DNA of 64,000 nt from an uncultured Duganella sp. (GTDB lineage Bacteria > Pseudomonadota > Gammaproteobacteria > Burkholderiales > Burkholderiaceae): assembly GCA_946482335.1 (NCBI GenBank), contig CAMLRG010000001.1:16967-80966 (forward strand). Reading direction: 5' to 3'. Shown piece after piece: positions 42,706 through 50,486 of the stretch. A program made the translations under genes and the position numbers. Every line of letters starts with the position of its first letter. Position 1 is the first letter of the stretch. Under the pieces are notes generated by a model. The model ran no database searches, was not told where the DNA came from, and saw nothing but the letters and a program-made list of their open reading frames with translations.

Positions 42706-43140
42706 TCAGTTGTAATGCTGGTAAACCTTCGTGGAGCCGTCAGGCAGCACCAGGTACACATCGTAAGGATCCTTGCGTGGCCCTTCCATGCCCGGCGAAC
42801 CCAGCGGCATGGCCGGCACGGCCAGTCCTTTCGCTTTCGGCTTGGCGGCCAGCAGGCGCTTGATCTCGGCGGCCGGCACGTGGCCTTCGATCGCATAGCC
42901 GCCAACCACGGCGGTATGGCAGGAACCCAGATGCTCCGGCATCCCCATCTTCTCGCGCGTATCGGAAGGGTTGGCGACATTGTGCGCCGCCACCGTGAAG
43001 CCGTTGGCGCGCAAGTGCTTGACCCACGCTTCGCAGCAACCGCAGGTCGCGCTCTTGTAGACGTCGATGACAGGCGCGGCAGCCATGGCCAGCACCGGAG
43101 TGGCCAGCAGCGCGGCCAGGAGAGTTTTACGGATCTTCAT
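42706..43140 (-). CDS. DUF411 secreted metal-binding protein
   Basis: A 144-residue protein with signal peptide (MKIRKTLLAALLATPVLAMA) and the DUF411 pattern: VYKSATCGCCEAWVKHL near residue 30, SCHTAVVGGYAIEGHVPA and LAVPAMPLGSPGME near 115. Cys, His and Met residues are placed to bind copper in the periplasm, and the family is often linked to copper resistance. The ATG at 43140 starts directly at the signal peptide; a GTG seven codons upstream is an alternative. An FNR-like dyad lies 36-49 bp upstream. Confidence 0.88.
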   Translation of the reverse strand: MKIRKTLLAALLATPVLAMAAAPVIDVYKSATCGCCEAWVKHLRANGFTVAAHNVANPSDTREKMGMPEHLGSCHTAVVGGYAIEGHVPAAEIKRLLAAKPKAKGLAVPAMPLGSPGMEGPRKDPYDVYLVLPDGSTKVYQHYN

Positions 43141-43175
43141 GGAGGCATCTTGCCATGGCACGCAGGGGCGTGGGA

Positions 43176-43189
43176 ATGACCTGGGTCAA
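43176..43189 (-). promoter_or_regulatory. Possible FNR/Anr-like site between DUF411 and tetR genes
   Basis: Minus strand TTGACCCAGGTCAT, the same sequence as the site at 9101. With 23 bp spacing the -10 would be CAAGAT (43152-43147), and the start would coincide with the ATG of the DUF411 gene. It could equally act on the + strand toward tetR. Weaker than the other five. Confidence 0.42.
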
Positions 43190-43198
43190 AAATAGTTC

Positions 43199-43226
43199 TA
43201 GACGACCGGTCTAATCCGGTCTAGAC
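43199..43226. promoter_or_regulatory. TetR operators at the regulator promoter
   Basis: TAGAC-GACCG-GTCTA (43199-43213) followed by the perfect palindrome GTCTAGAC (43219-43226), just upstream of tetR at 43235. The first element matches the one before the oxidoreductase gene (43873-43887) except for one base in the spacer. This suggests autoregulation. Confidence 0.72.
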
Positions 43227-43234
43227 TGTGCCGC

Positions 43235-43834
43235 ATGACATCCTCCCATTACGCCGACGTCCGCCAAGGCATCCTCGACGTCGCCTTGCCGCTCTTCCTG
43301 CATAAGGGGTTCACCGGCGTCGGGCTGACGGAAATACTGGGCGCCGCCAAGGTGCCCAAGGGCTCCTTCTACCATTACTTCGGCTCCAAGGAAGCCTTTG
43401 GCGAAGCGGTGATCGACAGCTATTTCGAACGCACCCTGGCCCGCATCGACGACCTGCTGGCGCAAGGGGCGACCCGGCGTGAAGGCTTGCTGGCCTATTT
43501 TGAAGACTGGATGGCATGCCAGCTGGGCGACTCCGCGCGCAGCCGCTGCCTGGCCGTGAAGCTGGGCGCGGAAGTGTGCGACCTGTCGGAGGCCATGCGT
43601 GCGGCCCTGCATCGCGGTACGTCGGGTATCACGGCTCGGCTGGCGCGCTGCATCGGGCGCGGCATGGAGGATGGGTCCTTGCCGCGCGGGCTCGACGCGG
43701 AGGCGCTGGCCGTGGCGCTGTACCAGAGCTGGCTGGGCGCCAGTATCCTTGCCAAGATCACGAAAGACCGGGCGCCGCTCGATACGGCGATGGCGGGCAC
43801 CCGGCAAGTATTGAATGTGACGCAGCAAGCGTGA
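43235..43834 (+). CDS. TetR-family repressor
   Basis: A 199-residue regulator with an N-terminal HTH (TEILGAAKVPKGSFYHYFGS) and an all-helical ligand domain containing the EDWMACQLGDSARSRCLAVK stretch. It resembles TetR proteins that sense reactive electrophiles through cysteines and control an adjacent oxidoreductase. Operators in front of both this gene and the oxidoreductase match. It ends in a strong intrinsic terminator, yet the oxidoreductase has its own operator-bearing promoter downstream. The inducer is unknown. Confidence 0.87.
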   Translation: MTSSHYADVRQGILDVALPLFLHKGFTGVGLTEILGAAKVPKGSFYHYFGSKEAFGEAVIDSYFERTLARIDDLLAQGATRREGLLAYFEDWMACQLGDSARSRCLAVKLGAEVCDLSEAMRAALHRGTSGITARLARCIGRGMEDGSLPRGLDAEALAVALYQSWLGASILAKITKDRAPLDTAMAGTRQVLNVTQQA

Positions 43835-43862
43835 ATGGCGGGGAGCCCTCCGCCATTTTTAT
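43834..43862 (+). terminator. Intrinsic terminator after tetR
   Basis: Stem AATGGCGG / CCGCCATT (43834-43841 and 43850-43857) with an 8-nt loop, followed by TTTTTAT. It starts at the tetR stop codon. Confidence 0.85.
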
Positions 43863-43872
43863 ATCGATCGAC

Positions 43873-43887
43873 TAGACGACTGGTCTA
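43873..43887. promoter_or_regulatory. TetR operator upstream of the oxidoreductase gene
   Basis: TAGAC-GACTG-GTCTA, the same 15-bp dyad as at 43199-43213 with one spacer difference. It lies 21-35 bp before the ATG at 43908, next to the start region, as expected for repression by the adjacent TetR protein. Confidence 0.75.
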
Positions 43888-43907
43888 ATATTGATAAGGA
43901 GAAGCTC

Positions 43908-44942
43908 ATGAACCAGACTGCCGCCATCAACCGCCGCATCGTGCTCGCATCGCGTCCGCAGGGAGCGCCGACACCAGCCGACTTCCAGCTGGAGGAAGGA
44001 CCGCTGCCGGTGCCCGGCGAGGGACAGGTCCTGCTGCGCACCCTGTATCTTTCACTCGACCCCTACATGCGCGAGCTGATGAACGAAGTCGGCCCGGCGT
44101 ACGCGCCGCGCGTGGAGCTGGGCTCGCACATGGTCGGCGGCACTGTCAGCCGGGTGGAGGCGTCGCGCCATCCGGGCTTCAAGCCGGGCGAAATCGTGCT
44201 GGGCAACGCCGGCTGGCAGGATTATGCGCTGTCGGACGGCAGCGAGTTGCGTCCGCTGGGCGACATGGCGCAGCCATCGCTGGCGCTGGGCGGACTGGGT
44301 ATGCCGGCCTTCACCGCGTACGTGGGGCTGCTGGACATCGGCCGGCCCAAGCCCGGCGATACGGTGGTGGTGGCGGCGGCGACCGGCGCGGTCGGGTCCA
44401 TCGTCGGCCAGCTCGCGAAGCTGAAAGGCGCGCGCGTGGTCGGCATTGCCGGTGGCGCGGACAAGGTGGCGTTCGCGCGCGAACAGCTTGGCTTCGACGT
44501 CGCGCTGGACCGCCACGACCCGCAGCTGGCGCAGCAACTGGCACACGCTGCACCGGACGGCATCGATGTCTATTTTGAGAACGTTGGGGGCGCCGTGTTC
44601 GATGCCGTCTTGCCGCTGCTGAATGTGGGCGCGCGCGTGCCGGTGATCGGCGTGATCGCGCAATACAACCAGAACGGTGCCGCGCAGGGCCCGGACCGGT
44701 TGCCGAAAGTGATGTCGACCATCCTGCAAAAACGCATCCTCATGCAGGGGCTGGTGATCCTCGACCACTACGAAACGCGCTATGACGAGTTTGCGCGCGA
44801 CATGGCGGCCTGGGTCGCGCAAGGCAAGGTGAAGCTGTTCGAAGACGTGCTCGATGGCCTGACGGCCGCGCCACAGGGATTGATTGGCTTGCTGCAGGGC
44901 AGCAATTTCGGCAAGGTCGTGGTGCGGGTTGCCGACGCTTGA
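43908..44942 (+). CDS. NADP-dependent MDR-family oxidoreductase (alkenal/enone reductase type)
   Basis: A 344-residue zinc-free medium-chain dehydrogenase/reductase. N-terminal GroES-like domain (LYLSLDPYMRELMN), nucleotide motif AAATGAVGSIVGQLAK near residue 160 and YFENVGGAVFDAVLPLLN. It is closest to the CurA/prostaglandin-reductase-like group that reduces alkenals and enones with NADPH. The operator at 43873-43887 indicates induction when the TetR protein binds an electrophile. AAGGAGAAG precedes the ATG. Confidence 0.9.
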   Translation: MNQTAAINRRIVLASRPQGAPTPADFQLEEGPLPVPGEGQVLLRTLYLSLDPYMRELMNEVGPAYAPRVELGSHMVGGTVSRVEASRHPGFKPGEIVLGNAGWQDYALSDGSELRPLGDMAQPSLALGGLGMPAFTAYVGLLDIGRPKPGDTVVVAAATGAVGSIVGQLAKLKGARVVGIAGGADKVAFAREQLGFDVALDRHDPQLAQQLAHAAPDGIDVYFENVGGAVFDAVLPLLNVGARVPVIGVIAQYNQNGAAQGPDRLPKVMSTILQKRILMQGLVILDHYETRYDEFARDMAAWVAQGKVKLFEDVLDGLTAAPQGLIGLLQGSNFGKVVVRVADA

Positions 44943-45023
44943 GGTGTTGTAGTCTTGCAATGGTCGCGGCAGTTTCCGCATGGCATAATTGATTAGGTTA
45001 ATAATAATATTCCTGAATAATTC

Positions 45024-45392
45024 ATGACTGTGAACCGATTGTTTGTGGCATTTTCGCTGGCGCTGCTGGCGCTGCTGGCGGCCGGTACGGCGGCAGCCAA
45101 TCCCCAGCCCGCCGGCATGTGGGGTTCCCTGGTCGGCATGAAGTACGCCAAGGCCCGCAAGGAAGTGATCGATGCCGGCTGGCGCCCCGACCACCGCAAT
45201 GCGGCGGCGGAATGGGAGCGCCAGTTGCAGGGGCAATTCCCGGAATTGCGCTCTTGCGAAGCTGCCAGCGGCCACTGCACCCATTACTTCGTTTCTTATG
45301 ACGGCGTTTGCCTGAAAGTCGTCACCGAGGGCGAAACCGTGGCCGGCTTCAAGGTGCGCAGCGTCCAGCAAACCTGCCCCAAACAGCAGTAA
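45024..45392 (+). CDS. Small secreted protein of unknown function
   Basis: A 122-residue protein with signal peptide (LFVAFSLALLALLAAGTAAA) and a mature domain with three cysteines plus a fourth near the end (LRSCEAASGHCTHYF, GVCLKV, QQTCPK), likely forming two disulfides. The pattern GMKYAKARKEVIDAGWRP suggests a PASTA-like or small beta fold. Its TAA shares one base with the ATG of the GNAT gene (TAATG), so the two are coupled. The function is unknown. Confidence 0.72.
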   Translation: MTVNRLFVAFSLALLALLAAGTAAANPQPAGMWGSLVGMKYAKARKEVIDAGWRPDHRNAAAEWERQLQGQFPELRSCEAASGHCTHYFVSYDGVCLKVVTEGETVAGFKVRSVQQTCPKQQ

Positions 45393-45952
45393 TGCCCGTC
45401 ACGCTGCGGCAAGCCGTGCCGTCCGACCTGGCCGGGATCATGCGGCTTGAACGCACCGGCTTCGCCGAGGCAATCCAGGAGACCGAGCAGACGTTCGCCC
45501 AACGGCTGTCCGCCGCGCCCGAGGGCTGTTGGGTGCTGGCCGGCGACGCTGGCCGGCTGCTTGGTTACCTGTGCGCCGAATTCTGGCCGCTTGAGGCGGG
45601 CTTCAATGCCGGCCGCTTCGCCCGCAACCATGGCGCCGCCGATGCGCATTTGCGCGAGGGGGAGGAAGTTTATGTCTCCTCCATGGTGATCGACCGGGAA
45701 CTGCGGGGTACGGGGTGGGGGCGCCGCTTGTTCCGCGGTGCGTTGGCCGAAATGTTCGCACAGCACCCGCGCTTGCGCAGCGCCATCCTGATCGTCCATC
45801 CTGAGTGGCGCCCCGCGCACGCAATCTACCGGATCGAGGGATTCACCGAGATCGGCGAGATCGCAGACTATTTCGCGTCCGGCGCCAACCCCGGCGCACG
45901 CCTGCCTGCCATCGTCATGCGCCGGCCTGCTGCCGCTGCGTCCCGGGCATAG
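45392..45952 (+). CDS. GNAT-family N-acetyltransferase
   Basis: A 186-residue GNAT. Acetyl-CoA motif RGTGWGRRLFRGAL near residue 108; the fold runs from LRQAVPSDLAGIMRLER to GFTEIGEIADYF. It resembles the diamine/amino-acid acetyltransferase branch, but the substrate cannot be assigned. It is coupled to the upstream secreted protein by TAATG. A 10-bp inverted repeat (45966-45992) lies between it and xthA. Confidence 0.82.
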   Translation: MPVTLRQAVPSDLAGIMRLERTGFAEAIQETEQTFAQRLSAAPEGCWVLAGDAGRLLGYLCAEFWPLEAGFNAGRFARNHGAADAHLREGEEVYVSSMVIDRELRGTGWGRRLFRGALAEMFAQHPRLRSAILIVHPEWRPAHAIYRIEGFTEIGEIADYFASGANPGARLPAIVMRRPAAAASRA

Positions 45953-45965
45953 CAGCACACATCGG

Positions 45966-45992
45966 GCGCCGGCTTTCATGCGAAGCCGGCGC
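45966..45992. promoter_or_regulatory. Stem-loop between GNAT and xthA genes
   Basis: Perfect 10-bp stem GCGCCGGCTT / AAGCCGGCGC with a 7-nt loop. There is no T-tract on either strand, so it is not a standard intrinsic terminator. It may protect the upstream mRNA. Confidence 0.55.
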
Positions 45993-46003
45993 GCAAATGT
46001 GTG

Positions 46004-46009
46004 CATAAT
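46004..46009 (+). promoter_or_regulatory. -10 element for xthA, possibly leaderless
   Basis: CATAAT ends 7 bp before the ATG at 46017, so the transcript would start at or next to the start codon. No Shine-Dalgarno is present before the ATG. Confidence 0.45.
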
Positions 46010-46016
46010 GGTCGCC

Positions 46017-46796
46017 ATGCGAGTTGCGACCTTCAATATCAATGGCATGGGCGCGCGTTTGCCGGCGCTGCTGCAATGGCTGAATGAGACCCGGCCGGAT
46101 GTCGTATGCCTGCAGGAGTTGAAGGCGCCGCATGAAAAATTCCCCGAAGAGGCCATCAAGGATGCCGGCTACGGCGCCGTCTGGCATGGGCAGAAAAGCT
46201 GGAATGGCGTGGCGATCCTGGCGCGCGGCACGACGCCGCTGGAGCTGGGGCGTGCCTTGCCGGGCGATCCCGAAGATGTGCAGAGCCGGTATATCGAGGC
46301 GATGGTTGGCAAGCTGATGGTCGCCTGCCTGTACCTCCCCAATGGCAACCCGGCGCCCGGCCCCAAGTTCGACTACAAGCTCAAATGGTTCGACCGGCTG
46401 ATCGCGCGCGGAGCGGAGCTGGTGGCCTCGAAGAAGCCCGTCATCATGGCAGGCGATTACAACGTAATGCCGACCGAACTCGATGTCTACAAGCCCGAGC
46501 GCTGGGTGGACGATGCGCTGTTCCGCCCCGAGACCCGCGCGGCCTTCGCGCGGCTGGTGGAGCAGGGGTGGACCGATGCCTTGCGCACCATGCATCCCGA
46601 CGAAAAGATCTATACCTTCTGGGATTACTTCCGCAATGCCTTTGGCCGCGATGCAGGACTGCGCATCGACCACCTGCTGCTGAATCCCGTCCTCGCGCCA
46701 AAGCTGCGCGCCGCGGAAGTCGACCGTGTGGTGCGCGGCCGCGAAAAGCCCAGCGACCATGCGCCGGTCTGGGTCGAGCTGGAAGGTTCGTTCTGA
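46017..46796 (+). CDS. xthA: Exodeoxyribonuclease III
   Basis: A 259-residue endonuclease/exonuclease/phosphatase-fold enzyme for base-excision repair at abasic sites. Catalytic positions are visible: Asn8, Glu34 (CLQELKAP), Asp147 and Asn149 (AGDYNV), and the pair Asp247-His248 (SDHAPVWVEL). The length is normal. The ATG at 46017 matches the family start MRVATFN; an upstream ATG would overlap the stem-loop. It ends about 150 bp before the terminator of the convergent protease gene. Confidence 0.94.
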   Translation: MRVATFNINGMGARLPALLQWLNETRPDVVCLQELKAPHEKFPEEAIKDAGYGAVWHGQKSWNGVAILARGTTPLELGRALPGDPEDVQSRYIEAMVGKLMVACLYLPNGNPAPGPKFDYKLKWFDRLIARGAELVASKKPVIMAGDYNVMPTELDVYKPERWVDDALFRPETRAAFARLVEQGWTDALRTMHPDEKIYTFWDYFRNAFGRDAGLRIDHLLLNPVLAPKLRAAEVDRVVRGREKPSDHAPVWVELEGSF

Positions 46797-46942
46797 CCGT
46801 TGTTCGAGCCGCGCGGCAATTGCGTTGCGTCAACGCCTATGGAAGATGGCGAACGTAGGCTGGGGCGATGGCCAGCCCCGTTCCTGCCGCGCACTACGAT
46901 TCGTCATGGAAGCCCGCGTTGAAATAGTGCCGGCCGGCGGAC

Positions 46943-46967
46943 AAAAAAAGGGCGCCTTGCGGCGCCC
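46943..46967 (-). terminator. Intrinsic terminator after the subtilase gene
   Basis: Minus strand GGGCGCC-GCAA-GGCGCCC followed by TTTTTTT. It lies 26 bp after the stop of the protease gene. It may also stop + strand transcripts from xthA, as the opposite side has a few Ts. Confidence 0.88.
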
Positions 46968-46992
46968 TTCGTGCTTTGGAGAAAGCGGAAAC

Positions 46993-48558
46993 TTAGTTGC
47001 CGCAGCCCAGTGCCGCGATGCGGTCGTAGGCTGCCTTGGCGCGCACCAGGCCGTAACCGGTCTTGTTATCCTTGCCGGCGGTTTCCAGGTCCAGTGCGGA
47101 CTTGGTCAGCGATGCGCGGATCTGCGAACCGGTGCAGGTCGGGAAGTAGGACCATACCAGCGCGGCCACGGCGGACACGTGCGGGGTTGCCATCGAGGTG
47201 CCGTCATAGAAGGCGTAGTTGGTTGCCTTCACCGCCACGGTGGCGGACTGGCCCAGCTGGTTCTTCATCGCTGCGCCATCGGTGTCGCTGGCGGTGACCG
47301 ACGGGATGGCCGTCACGGTGGTGCCCAGCGTGCCGCCGAAGCCGCCCGCTGCATTGTTGTACACGATCGCGCCAACACCGCCCGAAGCCTGGCAGTTCGA
47401 CACTTTGGTGGCGAAGTCCACGGTGCCGCGCTGGATCAGGCAGACCTTGCCGGACACGGCGCTGTTGACGGCGTCACCCAGGCCGAAGTCGGCCAGCGGA
47501 GCGGTCGCGGTGGACTTGGGCGAACCGTCCATGTCGCCCGGGGTGTAAGTGGTCGCGCCCACGCTCAGCTTGGACTCGGAACCGCCGCCCATCGGCACGG
47601 TCGACAGCACAGCCACGCCAGGACCGGCGATTTCGACCTTGCTGTTGTACTGCGAGAAGGTAGCCCACTTGTGGAATTCGTCGACGGCGGCGACCATCAT
47701 CACGCTGGAATAGCCGGCTGGGTAAGACACCACGGTATTGCCGTCATTGCCCGCGGCAGCGATCGACAGCACGCCCTTGCCCTGCAGGGTGTCGAAGGCA
47801 CGCTGCTCGGTCTTGCTGGAACGGCCGCCGCCCAGGGACATCGAGATTACGTTCGCGCCGGCGGCGCCGCACTTGTTGGCAGCGGTGGCCAGGGTGGAGG
47901 AGTAGGCCCAGCCGTCAGCGCCGAACACTTTGACGATATGCAGCTTCAGGTTCTTGTTCGCATTCACGCCGACCACGCCCAGGCCGTTGTTGATACCGGC
48001 GATGGTGCCGGCAACGTGGGTGCCATGGTGGTTTTCGTCGGTGTACCAGTTGCCGGTGCCGGTGTCGAACTCGCCGGTCACGGCGTTGGCGCTCAGGTCT
48101 TCGTGGGCGCGGTCGTAGCCGGAGTCGATGATGCAGACCTTGCGGTTGGCGGTGTTGGCATCGGACAGCTGGTCAGCCTGCACGGACTTGATGCCCCACG
48201 GTACCAGCTGGCCCAGTTGGTAAGGCGTGCCGGTCGAAGGCGAGGTGGTGGCGAACAGCTGGCGCTTGACGTCTTCTTCAACGTATTCGACGTTGGGGTT
48301 GTTCTGCAGGCCTTTCAGGGCTTGAACCGGCACTTCGATGGCCATGGCGTTCATGCCGAAGATCTCGTGTTTGATATTGCCCTTGGCGGCGGCAACAGCC
48401 GATTTAGCCGCGGCAGCTTTGCCTGGCTGGAATGCAACGATGACGCGGGTGGTGTCGTTGGCGGCGAAAGCCTGGCCAGCGGCACCGAAAGCCACTACAG
48501 CAGCCAGCAGCTTCGCGCCGGCAGCGATCTTGGAAACTTGGAATTGCTTTTGAACCAT
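46993..48558 (-). CDS. Secreted subtilisin-like serine protease with PA domain
   Basis: A 521-residue pre-pro-protease. Signal peptide (residues 1-33), I9-type propeptide (about 36-100, EYVEEDV), then the S8 catalytic domain with Asp145 (IIDSGYD), His178 (HGTHVAG), oxyanion Asn271 (AAGND) and Ser455 (GTSMATPH). A PA domain (about 365-440) is inserted between His and Ser. Such enzymes are exported and mature by autoprocessing. The ATG at 48558 follows GGGAGAATTTC. A strong terminator lies downstream. Confidence 0.94.
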   Translation of the reverse strand: MVQKQFQVSKIAAGAKLLAAVVAFGAAGQAFAANDTTRVIVAFQPGKAAAAKSAVAAAKGNIKHEIFGMNAMAIEVPVQALKGLQNNPNVEYVEEDVKRQLFATTSPSTGTPYQLGQLVPWGIKSVQADQLSDANTANRKVCIIDSGYDRAHEDLSANAVTGEFDTGTGNWYTDENHHGTHVAGTIAGINNGLGVVGVNANKNLKLHIVKVFGADGWAYSSTLATAANKCGAAGANVISMSLGGGRSSKTEQRAFDTLQGKGVLSIAAAGNDGNTVVSYPAGYSSVMMVAAVDEFHKWATFSQYNSKVEIAGPGVAVLSTVPMGGGSESKLSVGATTYTPGDMDGSPKSTATAPLADFGLGDAVNSAVSGKVCLIQRGTVDFATKVSNCQASGGVGAIVYNNAAGGFGGTLGTTVTAIPSVTASDTDGAAMKNQLGQSATVAVKATNYAFYDGTSMATPHVSAVAALVWSYFPTCTGSQIRASLTKSALDLETAGKDNKTGYGLVRAKAAYDRIAALGCGN

Positions 48559-48627
48559 GAAATTCTCCCACTCTTGTGTAAGGTGTATGTCCCCGAGCCG
48601 TTGTTCGGCACGAATTATTTTTGCCAT

Positions 48628-48646
48628 AGCACAAATGTTTTGTGCT
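48628..48646. promoter_or_regulatory. Inverted repeat upstream of the subtilase gene
   Basis: AGCACAAA-TGT-TTTGTGCT, a perfect 8-bp dyad 70 bp upstream of the protease ATG in an AT-rich region. A plausible transcription-factor site; the regulator is unknown. Confidence 0.5.
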
Positions 48647-48734
48647 CGACTGGGACTGAGTGTAGGGAGAAAAATGCCGAAAATCTATCGAATTATCTCA
48701 ATTTGTAGCGGTCTGTTGAATTAAGCATACACAT

Positions 48735-48782
48735 TTGTTAAGAATGAGACACTTTGGGGTAGGGGTGTCTCATTCTTAACAA
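48735..48782. repeat. 18-bp perfect inverted repeat between subtilase and hydroxylase genes
   Basis: TTGTTAAGAATGAGACAC, a 12-nt G-rich loop, then its exact complement GTGTCTCATTCTTAACAA. It ends 20 bp before the hydroxylase ATG. No T-tract follows. It could be an operator or an RNA hairpin on the hydroxylase leader. Confidence 0.7.
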
Positions 48783-48802
48783 GGGCTGGCCGGTTTTACC
48801 GT

Positions 48803-49516
48803 ATGCTGCGCGGCATGGACGACTTTATCGAAATTTACGATGGTGCGCTGACGCCCGACCAGTGCCAGCAGATCATGGCCCGCTTCGACGCCAGCGGCAA
48901 GGCGGTGCGCGGCAAGACGGGGCAGGGCGTCGACGTGGCCAAGAAAGATAGCTATGACCTGACCATCAGCCAGCACGCCGAATGGAACGACGTGTCGAAC
49001 CTGATGATGGGCAGCGTGCTGACCCACCTGTCCGCCTATATGGACAAGTACCGCATGCTGCTGACCGGGGCGCTGTCGCCGCGCGTGGCGGACCCCGACA
49101 GCGGCCAGCCGGTCACCCTGACGGTGGACAATTTCGCGCGCTGCGGCCGGCCTTACCTGGCGGAGCTGATCCAGTCCATGTACCGCTGCGGCCCGATCAA
49201 TGTGCAAAAGTATCTGCAAAACAGCGGCGGCTATCACCATTGGCATTCCGAGGTCTACCCGCAGAATGCCAGTTGCGAGACCCTGCACCGTGCGCTGCTG
49301 TTCCAGTTCTACCTGAACGACGTGGCCGAAGGCGGGGAAACCGAGTTCTATTACCAGCAGCGCAAGGTGGCGGCGCGCCAGGGCCGCCTGATCATCGCCC
49401 CGGCCGGCTTCACGCACACGCACAAGGGCAATGTGTCGCGCAGCGGCGACAAGTACGTGGCTACTTCGTGGATTCTGTTCCAGCGGGCCGAGGCGATGTT
49501 CGGCGCGCCGGCCTGA
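48803..49516 (+). CDS. Prolyl-4-hydroxylase-like Fe(II)/2-oxoglutarate dioxygenase
   Basis: A 237-residue dioxygenase of the P4H fold. The core reads YHHWHSEVYP, where the first metal ligands appear as His-x-Glu instead of the usual His-x-Asp. It continues FYLNDVAEGGETEFY, then the distal His (HTHKGNV) and the 2-oxoglutarate-binding region KYVATSWILF. The ATG at 48803 or 48815 could be used; neither has a clear Shine-Dalgarno. The 3-prime end overlaps the convergent DMT transporter by 56 bp. The substrate is unknown. Confidence 0.83.
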   Translation: MLRGMDDFIEIYDGALTPDQCQQIMARFDASGKAVRGKTGQGVDVAKKDSYDLTISQHAEWNDVSNLMMGSVLTHLSAYMDKYRMLLTGALSPRVADPDSGQPVTLTVDNFARCGRPYLAELIQSMYRCGPINVQKYLQNSGGYHHWHSEVYPQNASCETLHRALLFQFYLNDVAEGGETEFYYQQRKVAARQGRLIIAPAGFTHTHKGNVSRSGDKYVATSWILFQRAEAMFGAPA

Positions 49517-50366
49517 TCCGCCAGTCGAGGTTGACGCCCAGGCTGGCCAGCACGATCAGGGCGAAGCCGGCGACCTGCCAGGCGCCGATTAGGTGGCCAT
49601 ACACCACATAGTCCACCCCCACGGCCGCGGCAGGATAAATGAAGGTCAGCACGGCGATGGCCGCCGTTTCCATGCGCGGCGTGGCGCCGTAAATCATCAC
49701 GTAGGCGATGGCGGTCGGCACCAGGCCGAGGGTGGCCAGCCAGCCCCATTGCGCCGCGCTCAGCCCGCCCGCCGGGATGGTGCTGAAGGCGGCCAGCAGC
49801 AGCGCTCCCGTCATGCAATGCACCAGTGCCGTCAGGTGCGGCGGCGTGCCGCGCATCGATTTCGTGGTCAGGGTCACGCCGGCGTAGGCCAGGGCGCCTG
49901 TCAGCGTGCTGGCGATGCCGAGCAGGTAATTGCTGTCCATCGGTTCGTCGAAGCGCACGCCGCAGGCCAGCGCCAGTCCCGCGAAGCCCAGCGCAACCCA
50001 GGCCAGCTTGTTGGCCGCCAGCCGTTCGCGCAGCAGCAGCGCGCCAAGCAGCAGCACCATGAAGGGCTGCACATGGAAGACGATGGTGGCGACGGCGATC
50101 CCGATGCGGCGGATCGCTTCGAAGAAGGTGACCCAGTTCACCACCATCAGCACGCCGCTGAAGGCCGCCAGTTTCAAGGCGCGCGCGGGCATATTGGCGC
50201 GCGTGAACATGCCTTTCCAGCCGCAGTACAAGGCCAGGGCGAGGGCGCCGATGGCGCAGCGGAAAAACACGGTCGTGATGGGATCGAGGCCCGCCTCCTG
50301 GACGTAGACGCCCAGGGTGCTCAGCATGAGCATGGCGAGGATGTAGGTGAGGACGGGATGGCGCAT
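49461..50366 (-). CDS. EamA/DMT-family transporter
   Basis: A 301-residue inner-membrane protein with ten hydrophobic helices in two EamA repeats (second repeat begins LLGIASTLTGALAYAGVTL). Such proteins export metabolites or amino acids. The ATG at 50366 is chosen near the first helix; ATGs at 50378 and 50375 are alternatives, and no clear Shine-Dalgarno is seen. The stop lies inside the hydroxylase gene, 56 bp from its end. The substrate is unknown. Confidence 0.86.
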   Translation of the reverse strand: MRHPVLTYILAMLMLSTLGVYVQEAGLDPITTVFFRCAIGALALALYCGWKGMFTRANMPARALKLAAFSGVLMVVNWVTFFEAIRRIGIAVATIVFHVQPFMVLLLGALLLRERLAANKLAWVALGFAGLALACGVRFDEPMDSNYLLGIASTLTGALAYAGVTLTTKSMRGTPPHLTALVHCMTGALLLAAFSTIPAGGLSAAQWGWLATLGLVPTAIAYVMIYGATPRMETAAIAVLTFIYPAAAVGVDYVVYGHLIGAWQVAGFALIVLASLGVNLDWRIRPARRTSPRPAGTESTK

Positions 50367-50432
50367 TGCCGTCATCATCGCACAGCCGGCGCCATTGTGC
50401 GCGCGGCTATGCCGCAATGCGCGGGAAGCGCA

Positions 50433-50460
50433 AAGAAAAAGCCCGCAGCATGCTGCGGGC
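50433..50460 (-). terminator. Intrinsic terminator after the amino-acid permease
   Basis: A 20-bp perfect palindrome (50441-50460, GCCCGCAGCATGCTGCGGGC), followed on the minus strand by TTTTTCTTT. It lies 27 bp after the permease stop. Confidence 0.88.
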
Positions 50461-50486
50461 TTGGGTCGCGGACGGCGCCGGGACGC

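Noticed and set aside
45966..45992. Terminator between GNAT and xthA
   Set aside because: The stem is perfect but neither strand has a T-tract, so it was kept only as a stem-loop.
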